NCBI GenBank assembly: GCA_023853785.1
Contig: JAJIRX010000668.1
Location: forward strand, 744,001-808,000
From: Psilocybe azurescens
Lineage: Eukaryota; Basidiomycota; Agaricomycetes; Agaricales; Agrocybaceae
Direction of reading: 5' to 3'
Length of the DNA stretch: 64,000 nucleotides
The first letter of the stretch is position 1, and every line of letters begins with the position of its first letter. Shown piece by piece: positions 1-11,601 of this stretch. Below the pieces are notes generated by a model, which worked only from the letters and a program-made list of their open reading frames with translations, ran no database searches and was not told the DNA's origin. The translations under genes were made by a program, and so were the position numbers.

Positions 1-3000
1 AAGCTTGCGCTTTTAATAATTGTACTACACAACAATCTTCAAACAGGGAGTGAATACAAGGATTAGCCCACAAAGATTTAGGAATAATATGTCTGTTTTT
101 ATGATTTCTTGGTGGGTGCTGAGACTTTTACATATCTCTACTCTAATGTAATACCATTTCCAGATCTTTTAGAGTCACTATCGGTGGGTACACACTTCGA
201 GCTGAAGTGTGGGGTTCAAAATTCTGCAGAATCTCTTTTTCTAACACAGCACTGTTTCCAGACCTTCTTAGGGTCACTATCAGTGGGTACATGCTTTGAG
301 CTAAATAAATTGGTGGCCTTCTTGACCTAATAAAACAAGCTTTGACCCTCTTGGTCTACCAGCTAACAACCTCCCTGGTCTTGGAAATATGAAACAAGAG
401 GGAGCTAGGTTGTGAAGCTAATTTGTGCACCCTATATCTCAGTTGGCCTCTTGCCAGGTATAAAGCCAATGTTTTTAGACTTGATTGGGTGAGGTGAACT
501 CTTCAAGTATTTCTAGCTTTCAAATGTGCAAAACACTACTTCCAAATTCAAAGGTGAACAATATATTGCTATTGCTTGACAAGTAATTAATGTCCTTGAA
601 GTTCTTAATATTTTCAGAAAATGCAGATACAGAATAATCTGAACTGTATGTTCTCAGGGTAAAAATTACTTGTTCAATATCTATGTAGATATGTTTCATT
701 TATAGCTACAGGTACATACAATTTTGGAGAATAATTTAGGAAATCAAATCACTATTACAAACCCCTGAACTACATTTTTCTCAAACCATAAGCCTTTCTA
801 CAACCAATTAGATTGCTAATAAATAATCTATGTGGTTATCACATGCCCAGCTAGTACTTGGCACTCTTTAGCTGTTATTCTCTTAGGCATACAGACAGCA
901 ATGATTGACAGTAAAATGTCCTCAGCACTTGCCTATGAACCCAGCTGACAATGGGTTCATCTGGTTAAACTGTGTTATTCAATTTGTTCATCAGCTCAGT
1001 GCCTGTCTAACTCTTATTATGAGTCAACCTTGCATCAGGCTGTACATTATTCCATTTCTCCTATTGGTTGAGAATACTCTTCATATTCATATACTCTGAT
1101 CCAATCAGGTAGACATGTGTGCATTGTTCATTATTGCTTCCAGAATGCGAAGACTTGCTTGGCAGTCCTCATTTTTCTTTATGTTTTGGACAGCTAAAGC
1201 TACCCTTGCTGCATACTGTGATTGGACTCATTTAATGAGGGCCAAGCTGGTTTGTTCTGACTGTCCATGATGCATGAGGATCTGTATCACACTCTGTGAG
1301 ACCTCTAGAGTACTTCAGCACTTAGTCTTAATTGTATCACATGTAGTTAGTGCATGCTAATTTTAGAACACACAACCAACTGCACTGTGTCTTGACCTCA
1401 GCTAACGCCTTTGCCTTCCTCCATTGTTCTTCTGTCAATGCATAGTTACATCTTTTTATGGGTAGTATATTGTTGTTTACAATAGCTAGCCCAACCACCC
1501 AGTATTTAGACATAATCATGCCATTCATACTGCTTAGCTGTGAGCCAATACTGTTTATTTCATAGTTTCCCTCATCCTTCATGAACATATCACCGCTCAC
1601 TTATATACATCTAGATGCCAAAAATTCAGCTACTCTTCATTATGCATCCTTTTACACAGCTAGCCATGCAACACTCTCTTCACTGGTGAGTGTGTGCTAG
1701 CACCACACTTCAACCCAACACTGATATCATGTCCAACATAGCTTTTGCCCTTCATGGCCATTTGACCACTATGGCCGCTTTCTGCAAGTATGTAGTTGGT
1801 GGGATGTGGCTGTGCAATTAGCCACAGGACCTGCTTAAACCACTCACAGCCTCCATAGTCAGTGGCCAGGCTGACACCACAAGCCAGACCTCTCTGCTGA
1901 CACTGCACCTTCCACTTTCTTCACCCCTTGAACATCATATGCATGCCATAGTTTTTAGAGAATTTACTTGACTTCTTTGTTGTATTTACTAGACAATTAA
2001 TACACTGTTTTATGACATATCTGGAGTGGCCTTCAATAAAAATCTCTCTAAAACTCAATCTCAGAGGATTGGGAGTGTATGACACTTAGTGCAGCATAGA
2101 AAAATATATCTTTACTTAGCTGTCTGAGGTAAAAGGTCTCAATGCTGCAGAGTTCAATGGAAGCTGCAGAGCCAAATAGGAGAAAAACAGCTTCTGGTTT
2201 GTTTTTTATCTGTTTTTTGAAATTCCCTTAGAGTGGACACTCATGGTAGTTTTTTCAGTTGTTTTTGGATTGTTTTTGTTCATTTTTACCGCCAACATTT
2301 TCAAGTTGGCAGTAAAAACAAATGAAAAACAAACCAAAAACAGCCCAAAAATGCTACCATGAGTGTCCCTATAGATTCTGACAGCAAGCACTAAGCTATA
2401 TTTATTGTGTTCTATGCCCAGGTTCTCTGTGAATGAGATACTAAAATACAAGTCTTTAAAATGTTGCCATACATGAACACTAAACCCTGACCTGGGCCAA
2501 AGTCAGGCCAGGCATATCCTGACTTTTGGCCTAGGGCCTGGCTCATGATTTTGTAAAGCCCAACCCACCCAGGCCAGGCCAAAGCCAAGCCTGAGCCAGC
2601 ACATCACTATTTGGATTTATGGACAAGGGTGCACGCAGAAGTCTTGTATGTGATACCAAAGGCACCATGACCAAGCTTATATTGCCAGTGTCAGTGGTCA
2701 AGCTTGTTCCTGATACCAAGTTCAATGCTGCTTGGGTGGCTTTGTGTCTTAGTTCTTCAAGAACACATGCTTGGCATGTGCCAGTCACATGAAGACAATC
2801 ATTGTATTGTCAGTGTGGTACTTGTCAGTCTCAACCCATACATTACAGTCAACAGTGATGGCAAATCATTGTGAGAGTAGAATGTTGTTGCTACTGCACA
2901 ATACAATATAGTCTAAATCCACAAGAGATCTCCCTATTATGCAAATATATATGATTCAACAATACTGCTTAGTAGGATGCACCAAACTTGCACACCAACT

Positions 3001-3452
3001 CATCTGCCATCTTATGTATCTATGGTAGGACTGCACACAACCAGTGGATAACTCTGAGCTTGAAGCCTGCAGAGAGCTGGGGATCAGAAATCTGGCATTG
3101 GGAGCATATCTAATGATGCTTCAAGATGCTTGTCAATGAGTGATATGAGCTTTTTGATGTCTTTGCTGAGATAGTGGGGACCAGTAAGTGGATCTGATAA
3201 ATGCTTCCAACACAATCTCAGGCTCTTAGTGTCTTTGCTCTCAAATTGCACACTTCTGACAGGTGGAAAAGAGCTTTGAAAGACTCACATCTTCACTATG
3301 AAAGAGAGAGCACTTTGTTAGTGACAGGAAAATGTGTGGTGAAACAGAAATGTTAATAGCTACCGCGAAATTCTTGGAGCTCCTTGCACTCTATATGAAA
3401 TGCACAGAAATATCCCAGTCACTCTCTTACTTTGCTCTTACTTATCATATCA
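1..3452. other. AT-rich repeat region without a recognised gene
   Basis: Low-GC sequence with only short, stop-riddled open frames on both strands. A block of about 48 bp at 161-208 recurs in diverged form at 257-305, so there is a local direct duplication with a period of about 96 bp. Around 2480-2610 the sequence is dense in the words GGCC, AGGCC and CCTGG in both orientations, like the end of a non-autonomous element. The frame on the minus strand at about 1660-1908 looks like old protein-coding transposon sequence, but I could not name it. No promoter, tRNA or intact gene was seen. Confidence 0.6.
2233..2369. repeat. Short fold-back (hairpin) element, about 137 bp
   Basis: The two halves are near-perfect reverse complements. 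The left arm starts GGACACTCATGGTAG and the right arm ends CTACCATGAGTGTCC, with the turn near 2300. The arms are T-rich on one side and A-rich on the other. It has the form of a miniature inverted-repeat element (MITE) with almost no loop. The target duplication is unclear. Confidence 0.7.
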
Positions 3453-4423
3453 GGAGTTTTGATGTTCAGGTGACCTTTCAAGTAGTTAAATTATGGTTGT
3501 AAAACATATTTTATAGAAGGGAAACTTGAATTTAGCATAAGATTTTACATGTACAGTATGTCAATCTACACAGGAACTTTGTAAAATACTTAATATTTTA
3601 AATACAAAGTGAGTTTGTAGAGCCCACTATATATTAAATTTGGGACACCCTCTTTGGCACCCAAATATTTTATCTACCTATCTATCTTCAAAGGGATTTT
3701 GTATTTTAAATTCAGGAAATCTTCAAAGGACCTTTGAATATGAATTATTATTTTAAATACAAAGTTCCTTTGTTAGCCAACTTGTAGCTCAAATATTAAA
3801 TGACCTTCAGGATCAATTTGTATTCAAAATACAAATGTTCTTTGTATGATGTAAAACATATCAATTACATGATGAGTTACAAGGTTCCTGTGTAGTTCAA
3901 GTACAAAGGAGTTTTAAATGTGTACATTGTAGATTGACCTGTAGTTCATCTACAGGTTCCCTTTGAATTATGTGCCCACTTATCACCCACTACATTACCC
4001 AATGTGTGCCCACCCTCAAAATAGCAGGCACTTGGGACATTATGTCATAAAAATTCAAATTAGCACCTGATGCAGATGACATAATGTTCTAAGTGCCCAC
4101 TGTTTGAGAAGGAACTTTGTATTTAAAATAATAATTCATATTCAAAGGTCCTTTGAAGATTCCCCCTGAATTTAAAATACAAAATCCATTTGAAGATAGG
4201 TATGTAGATAAAATATTTGGGTGCCAAAGAGGGTGTCCCAAATTTAATATATAGTGGGCTCTACAAACTCACTTTGTATTTAAAATATTAAGTATCTTAC
4301 AAAGTTCCTGTGTAGATTGACATACATGTAAAATCCTATGCTAAATTCAAGTTTCCCTCCTATAAGATATATTTTACAACCCTAATTTTACCCCTTCAAA
4401 GGCCACCCAAATATTGAAGCTCC
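3453..4423. repeat. Large fold-back element with arms of about 320 bp
   Basis: 3453-3775 and 4112-4423 are inverted copies of each other, including the paired blocks around GGGACACCCTCTTTGGCACC and its reverse complement. Inside the loop a second inverted repeat (about 4024-4049 against 4076-4103) carries the word GGCACTTGGGACATTATGTCAT, so the structure is nested. There is no open frame of note, so it must be non-autonomous. The outermost paired bases are GGAG and CTCC. A 2-bp CA flank on both sides is the only candidate target duplication. Confidence 0.75.
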
Positions 4424-4748
4424 CAATGTGTATAAGAGATTCCTGATCCGGTTGAGTGGTCCCACGTGATTGATTGATTGGCTGTATTTGGCAAAAGCAT
4501 GTTTAATCACGTGCGCTGGCTAAATCACGCCTCAACTGCCTGCAAGGAGTAGCGTTCAAACTTGGGAACAACCTTTTGCGAACTTATATCTGGTAGCTGT
4601 TTTTGTCCGCATCAGCGACTACCTGACGTATCTTAGGCAATCGTCGCTGGCAACGAATTACGGAAAAGATGAGGATCCAGGTCATATAATCATGGAGTAT
4701 CTTCTAATCGAAGCAATACATGTACGACGATGCAATGACTAGGAGTTG

Positions 4749-5000
4749 ATGTACTCAAAGTCGGTGTTCCCTAGACATGCAAATTATATCATTTTGATAC
4801 GGAAGATTGAGGCGGATGTTCGTTATTACACCAATTACCTGGTCGATATTGCCAATACCCTTGTCCATAAGATGTCAGGCGATCAGCAAGACGAACATGA
4901 TATAGCTTTGACTAACGGATTGTTGGAGCTGCTCTGGAGTTCGACAAATCCACGAGGGCGTACAACGGATAAATTCAGCCCTCTTATTCATCTCCGGTAG
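4749..5000 (+). CDS. Hypothetical protein, possibly an exon of a longer gene
   Basis: An open frame of 83 codons starting at ATG 4749 and ending at the TAG at 4998-5000. It lies at the point where base composition rises from the repeat block to the gene island. The product is mixed alpha-type with no low complexity, signal peptide or membrane segment, and codon use looks fungal. I do not recognise the family. A candidate upstream exon with a GT-AG intron ending at about 4740 exists but is not secure. It could be chance or a fragment. Confidence 0.35.
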   Translation: MYSKSVFPRHANYIILIRKIEADVRYYTNYLVDIANTLVHKMSGDQQDEHDIALTNGLLELLWSSTNPRGRTTDKFSPLIHLR

Positions 5001-5682
5001 GATTTAGAGTTGGCGAGGTCATCGCCCTTCATCGCCTTGGTTTGAAATGCAGTAATCACTCGCCGAGTCTCTGTGCTTTCTGTATTCACCAAGAGACGTC
5101 TTAGACGCCATATGTCCTTTTGATTTTATTTTCTTATGTGTATAGATTCAGAGCAACCTTTCAATAACTGCTCATCAAGGGCTATCGTTATGCATTCTGA
5201 TCCACAGAAAGTGCCAGTCCTTATATAGGGGGGAAGCCGTAATCTTCCATGATTATGGTTTGGCGTTGATAGAAACAACATTCATCACGTCATTCTTCAA
5301 ATAAACGAAGACGCGCCAATGTGCCCGATGTTTCTGTCTTGAGGCTTCTGTGACATCCGAGGGAATCTGGAGCATCGAGAACAGGCAGATTCTGGTCAGT
5401 AAGCGCTTCTACGCTCATCGCATGTAGCTTGTTTTTCTTCTTTACTAATTAATTTGGCCCAGCAAGGTGTTGGAATGAAATTGAGCTCCAGACGATTTAA
5501 AGCGCACATCAGGTGCAATTTCTACTGTTGCATAGATACGAAGAGCTGTAAGAATGCATAGGTATGACTCTACGGGCTATATATACTTTTTTGACATTCG
5601 ACATAGTTCTTGATTGTATAGTCCGGCCGTCATGGTAAGAGTTTCCGTTAGCTGTTCTGATCTTAAAGTATGGATGTAAATA
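5001..5682. other. Intergenic, no gene seen
   Basis: Moderate-GC spacer between the small 4.7-kb frame and the DUF6534-like gene. Only short random frames are present. The TATA-like ATATATAC near 5580 is not tied to any start. Confidence 0.5.
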
Positions 5683-7809
5683 ATGCACGACGACGTGGGT
5701 GGATACCTCATTAATAATACATCCTGCTATACAAGCTCCCCTCCATACATAAAGGACTCCCTAGGTCGTCATTTTGCTAATCTCAAACTTCTCTCAACCA
5801 CTGTAATATCATCCATTGGTAAGGCTTCTTGGAACTCCGGACATGCCTTTTTCGACTTGAACGATACTTTCGGTGCATATACACTTGGTACCTTTGCGTC
5901 CTCGATGTCAGTAGTCTGTCTCTGTTATTCTCACGACGCGTTCTGGATATAACATATCCACAGACTATTTGGGGTGACTTGCTTTCAGGCATGGGTTCAA
6001 GCTTAGAGGCTTTCCCTTCTCATTAGGCTGATTGGTTGCTCGATCAGACTTATCACTATTTCAACACGTACTCGGATGGAATATTGCTCAAGCTGACTGT
6101 AAGGCTTCCTTTGTTCTTATCGATGTCAACGGGTCATTAACGATGAATCCAGGTCATCACAGTAGCGTTAGTCAGAAATCTCTTTACTCCTTACTAACCG
6201 GCTGACCCCTCAAGCAGAGGTTTCGAGATGCTACATGTCAGCTTCAGCATTCATGCGGTATATCACTACCTCATAAACGACTATTTCAGCCCACTATCTC
6301 TTCTCCATAACTTCTGGTACATTGTCTTTCTCACTGCGCTCTACTGTCCCCGCTCACTCGAACCCTGGCTGGCAGGTCCATCAACGTATGTTCAGACGTT
6401 CAGACCTGTTCTTCTACCACATAATCCTGACTCAGACGATGTTTGTCAGATTTTGTTCGGTGTTATTGTGCTGATTATCTCTCTTTATGTCTCATGGGTG
6501 TTTCTAACGAAGGGCTATTTAGGCGATCGTTGTTCTAGTGGTGCAACTCTTCTACGCCATGAGAATTTATATCAGTATGTTTCTATACCATTGTCTCGAA
6601 AAGGTTCATTCAAGCTGACGTTTGAATTTCTAGTAAGCAGGAGGAAAAATGTGCTCATTCCTGTCGCTATCGTACGAACTTCGTCGATACCGCACATCTG
6701 CGCTTCCAATCTCACGTTTTGTTATTTTCCCCAGACTATCGTGACACTGACTCACTGCAGTAAGTTACCCCCTTCCATTTCATCTAGCAAGGAGCTCATT
6801 AATCTTAATAGCAATAAGTTGGGGTCAGTTATCAATTTGCTAAATGTCCAATTAATTGGTGCTTACTAATTACTGCCCGCTATAGTTCTCGTAGCCGTCC
6901 TGTAAGTATCTCGATTCGATCTGTAACGATTTTTTTTTCTCATTTATTGGATAGCTTCCGACTGCACAGTCTCCTTGAGCTTCCGGGCTTGCCAGAGGTG
7001 CGTCATAGAGCGATACATCACCCCCACTCAGCTGAGCTACCCCATCTTATTTATTCAGACTCTGGGTAAAATGTCTTTGTCCACCGCGGTGGCGATCGAT
7101 ATCACCATAGCCGCGACTCTCACTTACTATCTCCATACCAGTCGTACGGGAATCAAACAGTATGTCACTATTTCTGCGTGAAATTGAAGAATACATGTAG
7201 CTAATACACCTCTGCTCGACCATAGAACTGACAAGTTGATCAACCGTTTGATGATCTATACCATAAACAACGGAGTATTAACGACGCAAGTGCCCCTCGT
7301 CGTCCAGTGCTTCGAGCCTTTGTTGACCTGCTCATGTAGAGTTTTCGATATTATCACGCTGACACTGGTAAGGGATACTTCTGAACCTCATGAAGCTCAG
7401 TGCAAAGCTCACTAAACTCCATGACATAGGTCACCACTCGTCCAATGGACCTTATCTTCCTCGCGTTCTCTCAAGTTCTCGCTACATGTAGGATCCCCGT
7501 TCAACCGTCGATTCCAACAGCCAACGATATCTGACATATACGGCAGTATATAGCAATTCTTTTCTAGCCACGCTAAACTCTCGACGAAGGCCAGAAACGG
7601 TGGATGCAGTAGTGTCCTCGAACGCTTTGACTCTCCAGACCATCAATTTCCGAGCTGCGGCGGCTGGAGCGGTCAACAGTGATTCGATGTCTTCACCTAT
7701 AGAGAGTGGGTCTGATAAGGTATTTCCTTGCATGTTTAAGGTAATTTCTTCACAGGCTCATGAGATTGGACAGAACCAAAATAATCGACTTGTACCCGAT
7801 GTAGTATAG
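5683..7809 (+). CDS. DUF6534-type multi-pass membrane protein (17 exons)
   Basis: Splicing restores the family pattern: LNDTFGAYTLGTF, then FGVTCFQAWTYHYF, FSIHAVYHYLINDYF, VVQLFYAMRIYISRRKNV, a SLSTAVAIDITIAATL segment, and YSNSFLATLNSRRR before a Ser/Ala-rich tail. These are the conserved landmarks of the basidiomycete DUF6534 proteins, seven-helix-like membrane proteins of unknown function. Exons: 5683-5906, 5964-5994, 6048-6098, 6153-6166, 6218-6316, 6376-6385, 6450-6461, 6523-6574, 6634-6671, 6735-6759, 6886-6901, 6955-6997, 7059-7159, 7226-7285, 7340-7367, 7430-7487, 7547-7809. All phases fit, giving 374 aa. The intron after 7285 uses a GC donor (GCAAGT). The only in-frame ATG is at 5683, giving an unusually long N-terminus; at 5806 an ATA sits where family members would start. 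A 36-nt segment at 7720-7755 could be a further intron. Confidence 0.85.
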
Positions 7810-8052
7810 CGAAAGAACGGGATGGATATTGATGGGTGCCCGTGGACGTCAAGTTGCATACAGTACAAATTTCTCGAATCTGGACTTTCTTACGAATTCA
7901 ATTATTATTCACACGACTTGGAGGACATTTATTCATTTACAGCCCCTGTTTTTTTTTTTTACTTATGTAGCTTCTTTGCATCAATTTGCGTTTTCGTAGT
8001 ACTCCAAATCCAACACATGACAATCAACGACTTGAAGACACTCCCATCCCAC

Positions 8053-8527
8053 CTACAAACCATCGCGCGTAAGCCCAATATCCTGGCTAAACCCAAAGAA
8101 CGTCAGGTTCGTAAAACCGCTCCCCGTGTTCAAATACCATCCCCTGCGCTCGCCGCCGGGGACTTGGAACGCGACGATCTCCCAGCCTTTCCTGCCCCAG
8201 CGGGCGGTGGCCGGGTTAGCGAAGGACGCCGGGACGTCGAACCAGGCGTCATCACCCCCGGAATAGCTCGACACGAAGGCTTGGAGGCCGGTGGTGCCGG
8301 AGACGTCGCGAATGTTAAACCCCGTTCCTGCGTTGGTCTGTTTGTATGAGATTCAGTTTGATTAGTATGTTGCGCTTGGTTAATAATGATGCGGTGATTG
8401 TGGAGACTCGTGGGGCGGTGAGGAAGCAAGGACAGACCTCATGGCTTCCATCGACAGACCCAGCGGAGGATGCTACCTGGGTAGCGAACAGAAGGATAGA
8501 AGCGATCACGGTAGATGCAAATTTCAT
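8053..8527 (-). CDS. Small secreted protein, 124 aa
   Basis: Exon 1 (8438-8527) encodes a classic signal peptide starting MKFASTVIASILLFATQVAS. A 100-nt GT-AG intron (8338-8437) follows, then exon 2 (8053-8337) encodes a compact domain of about 90 residues with the segments GFNIRDVSGTTGLQAF, DDAWFDVPASFANP and WYLNTGSGFTNLTFFGF. Rich in Gly, Phe and Trp and free of cysteine, it looks like a beta-sheet extracellular domain. I do not recognise a named family. It is probably secreted, since no membrane anchor follows the signal peptide. Exon 2 is markedly GC-rich compared with its surroundings. Confidence 0.8.
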
Positions 8528-8779
8528 GATGTTTGATTGATGCCAAAGTTGAGAAATCGTTTTACTCGACGACGATAAGACGTTGACCAGTGAAGAGCAC
8601 AAGCGAGAGGAACATCCTCGATTTATACAAAAATTGTGTGCACACCATGAAAAGGACAAATGACGAACAAGCGATTCTAGCCCTTGAGAGTGTAGTAGAA
8701 GTCAATCCTTTGCATACGGTAATAATCGAATCCCGGGGGTTAGTTATACTTATATGTGTCTACTGCCACTAGTATAACT

Positions 8780-10150
8780 AGCTACGAGCACAATATGGTA
8801 GAAGTAAACGTTGCGCATGCGACTTCCTAGCTTAAACTTTAGTCCTAGTGCTTTCTATTACTCATAACTACTAGCTGCGTCCTATTCGACACCAAAAGCT
8901 TTAGAATGAATGATGATGAGATAGACAGTCGCTGTTTCATATTCCAGAGCATGACGAAAGGAAGACATTTCACATTGAATGAGCTCGTCGACACCTCCAC
9001 TGCAGTACGCCCAGCCATGATACTGACATCATGTACTATCCAACCTCAGCCTCGACCGTGGTGATGCGTGATGCGTGGAAAAAGGGGGCGGTGGCGCCAT
9101 TATTCCTCTTGTCAATCATGAGTCGTGGACTGACGTATAGAACAGCTCTAGCGAAAAGTTTTAGAATGAAAAACGATGACAGGAAGAAGGTTTAATAGTC
9201 GTTGTTTCAGCGCCAGAACATCGCTGGCCAGGCCAAAGCAGATATGTGGTATCGAACTAAGAAGCGCTGCTAGGCAAGGCATTCAGTTTACATTGTGTTA
9301 GATCGTCGACACGTCCACTGCAGTGCGCCCTCGGTGTATATTGGCATCCAGTCTCAGCCGAGGTGATGCGTGATGCATGGAGAGAGAAAGAGGCAATGGC
9401 ACCAGTGAAGTCGGACCTGCCATAATCCATACCTGTCAGTGGATAGTCCAAATTATGGGTTATCAAATAGTTTTAAAAATATTTAGCGTTCGTCCTCATA
9501 ACAACTGGATTCTGCCCCATTTTTATCTTAGCTAGCATCGCTTCGAGCTTCTGGTTCCCGGTTTTACTTTTCCCGTAAAATCTCGAACCCTTGCTCGTTC
9601 GATAAGGATGGATGTCATGTGATGCTCTGAGAGGTCACTTTTTGTTCATATCGAGTACAGTAGCGCGCTCTTAGGAGCTATTTAAATATCATCAATGAAA
9701 AATATCGACATATTATCACAAAATGGTGCGGGAAAGGTCATACATTGCATTCCACCGACCCTCTAAAACTATGAGGTTTTCTTGCAAAAAGTATGTGTTA
9801 TGAGTTACATTTCCATGCGAACCAAGTAGGCGGATGGAAAAACTAGGTTATGGGTTATCACGGGTATGGGTTATGGCAGTTCGACTATATTCCTCTTGTC
9901 GATGATAGAACAGCTCTAGCAATTTCTGATTGATGATCCTCTCTCTGCCACGCTTCGGGAAAACTTCCACGTGTCGGCATCTCCATTGCATCACGATCGC
10001 CATATACAAGTCGCATATTTTAAGCGCCTGTGACTCTTTGTTCTGTCATGATGTCCCCCAGCCAAATACGATACGCCTGGCTTATCTTGCAAAAATACCA
10101 CGGATATGAATAGAAGCCTTTAATCAAACGGCATTAATTGTTATCTACAT
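8780..10150. repeat. Intergenic with a diverged tandem duplication
   Basis: No gene seen. Blocks at about 8895-9130 and 9155-9410 are diverged direct copies: both contain a TTTAGAATGAA word, a CGTCGACAC.TCCACTGCAGT block and GGTGATGCGTGATGC followed by a purine-rich stretch. A piece containing CCTCTTGTC and AGAACAGCTCTAGC occurs again near 9890-9920, a third partial copy. The word ATGGGTTATCA recurs near 9455 and 9845. Confidence 0.6.
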
Positions 10151-10703
10151 TCCGTCAGTTGTACAACACAAGGAAGGGGGTGATCAATGGGTAAGTAGTA
10201 CAGTAAGTCGATGTAGCCGAAGGGGCCACGAGCTCTGCGAGTAAAGAAGGTAGAGGATCCAAGAATGTCGCATAAGAGGTATTTAAATAATCCAAAAGGA
10301 GGTTGAGAAGCATAAATAAAGCAAAATTACTACGAAGGGGATGAATGCACCGATATAGAGCATACAATAAAATAAAGATAGTCAAATGAAGGGAGAGCAA
10401 GTTCAACACATTAGAAGCATTTCCGAGAACAAAAATAGACCGAGAAGAGAATGCAGACAAAGAAAGCCGAACGCGAATTGCCGAGAGAGCAATTAAAAAT
10501 AACGCTTCAAAGTTGCATTGCAGACATGCGCGCATAGCCGTATGTGATCAGCCTAGGCAGAGAGAAATCACCGTTGTTAGTCCGACATTCAATGACACAT
10601 GAACGTTTGATGAAACGTGAATGAACAAGGGGAGAAGATTCATACCGTATGACAACCACCCACCCGTTGATAGAACGAAACGACTGCGCCCATGTTTGAA
10701 GGC
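10151..10703. other. 3' side of the HMG/YABBY-like gene, no separate gene supported
   Basis: A 126-codon open frame on the minus strand (10155-10535) is Leu/Ser-rich and hydrophobic throughout, without a signal-peptide pattern or family match. It is most likely a chance frame, possibly in the 3' untranslated region of the neighbouring minus-strand gene. Confidence 0.4.
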
Positions 10704-11303
10704 TTAGTCGTCGTCCTCGTCGACTTCCTCGCTTTCGTCGTCTTCATCTTGCTCTTCAGCCGCCTTCTTTGGAGCAGCTTTCTTACGAGGAGCGGGTTTG
10801 GCTTTAGGTTCCTTGGGCTCCTTAGCTGCTTTTGGAGCCTTGGGCTTGCGCGCTTTAGCATCTTGTCCCCGGTTAGGGTTCTCTGGAGAGTCCTTCCACA
10901 TGGCAGCAATCTAAAGGTTGCGAGCGATGAGATGGAGTGCAACGAGGCTATATACAGAAACCATCCACTTACGTGGGACATGGCCTCCTTTGCGCGTCCT
11001 GGGTTCTCCTCGTTCCATTTCTTCATGTTCTCTTTGCAAAAGCGTTGGTAGGCCGTCGGCTCGCGCTTGGGCTTATCGGCGGCGTCGACCTTATCTGTGG
11101 TATCGGATAAGATCAATGCGAACAAGATAAAATTCAGCCAGCGCTCAGAGCTGTACTGGAAGGCTATCCTACCTTCTTTCTTGCTTTTGGTCCTGCTGTT
11201 CGCAGCTTTAGTCGCTGCCTTGGTCTTGGTTTCTATCAAAAGATGAGTAAGGGAAATTATGGCGATGAGCAGAGAAGCAATTACCAGTTGCAGTCTTTGC
11301 CAT
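10704..11303 (-). CDS. YABBY/HMG-box-like basic nuclear protein, 135 aa
   Basis: Four exons: 11285-11303, 11173-11232, 10973-11094 and 10704-10910, with consensus donors and acceptors and intact phase. A Lys/Ala-rich N-terminus leads into KREPTAYQRFCKENMKKW, then EAMSHIAAMWKDSPENPNRG. This is the core seen in fungal YABBY-like HMG proteins (basic start, one Trp per helix, ending WKDSPENPNRG). A Lys/Pro tail and a C-terminal run of Asp/Glu follow, the basic-then-acidic arrangement of HMGB-type chromatin proteins. The probable role is non-specific DNA binding in chromatin or transcription; that is an inference from the family. It is divergent from the GPI-protein gene starting at 11602, across a 298-bp shared upstream region. 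Confidence 0.85.
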
Positions 11304-11601
11304 TGATATTATCGGGCGGAGGAAAGAAAGGATGGTGGTGGTAGTAGATTAAGATGGAAATGGGAATCTGACAGCAAGACAATGTTGATTTCCGCTGGAT
11401 TTGAATTTAGAGCAATAGGGCGCGACGCGTTTGTTGATCGATTACACGTGATGTGGTCCGTGCGATGACCCTGGTGGGAGAGCTGACACAAAAATTAAAA
11501 GTCCGACAACACCGAAACCGCGATGATGTGGCAACGGGGATTTCCCCCAAATTCCCTCTTCTCACCCTGTCGTGCTATTTTTTCCTTTGCTATTTTTATA
11601 A
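11304..11601. promoter_or_regulatory. Shared divergent promoter region
   Basis: A 298-bp spacer between two divergently transcribed genes. It contains one CACGTG E-box at 11445-11450, and an A/T-rich TATTTTTATAA directly abutting the start at 11602. CACGTG is a common bHLH site in fungi; its use here is inferred. Confidence 0.45.

Noticed and set aside
7822..8349. 175-codon plus-strand open frame
   Set aside because: It is antisense to the well-supported secreted-protein gene, whose GC-rich exon keeps the opposite strand open.
10155..10535. 126-codon minus-strand open frame
   Set aside because: Leu/Ser-rich throughout, no family resemblance and no splice support; it lies in the probable 3' region of the HMG/YABBY-like gene.
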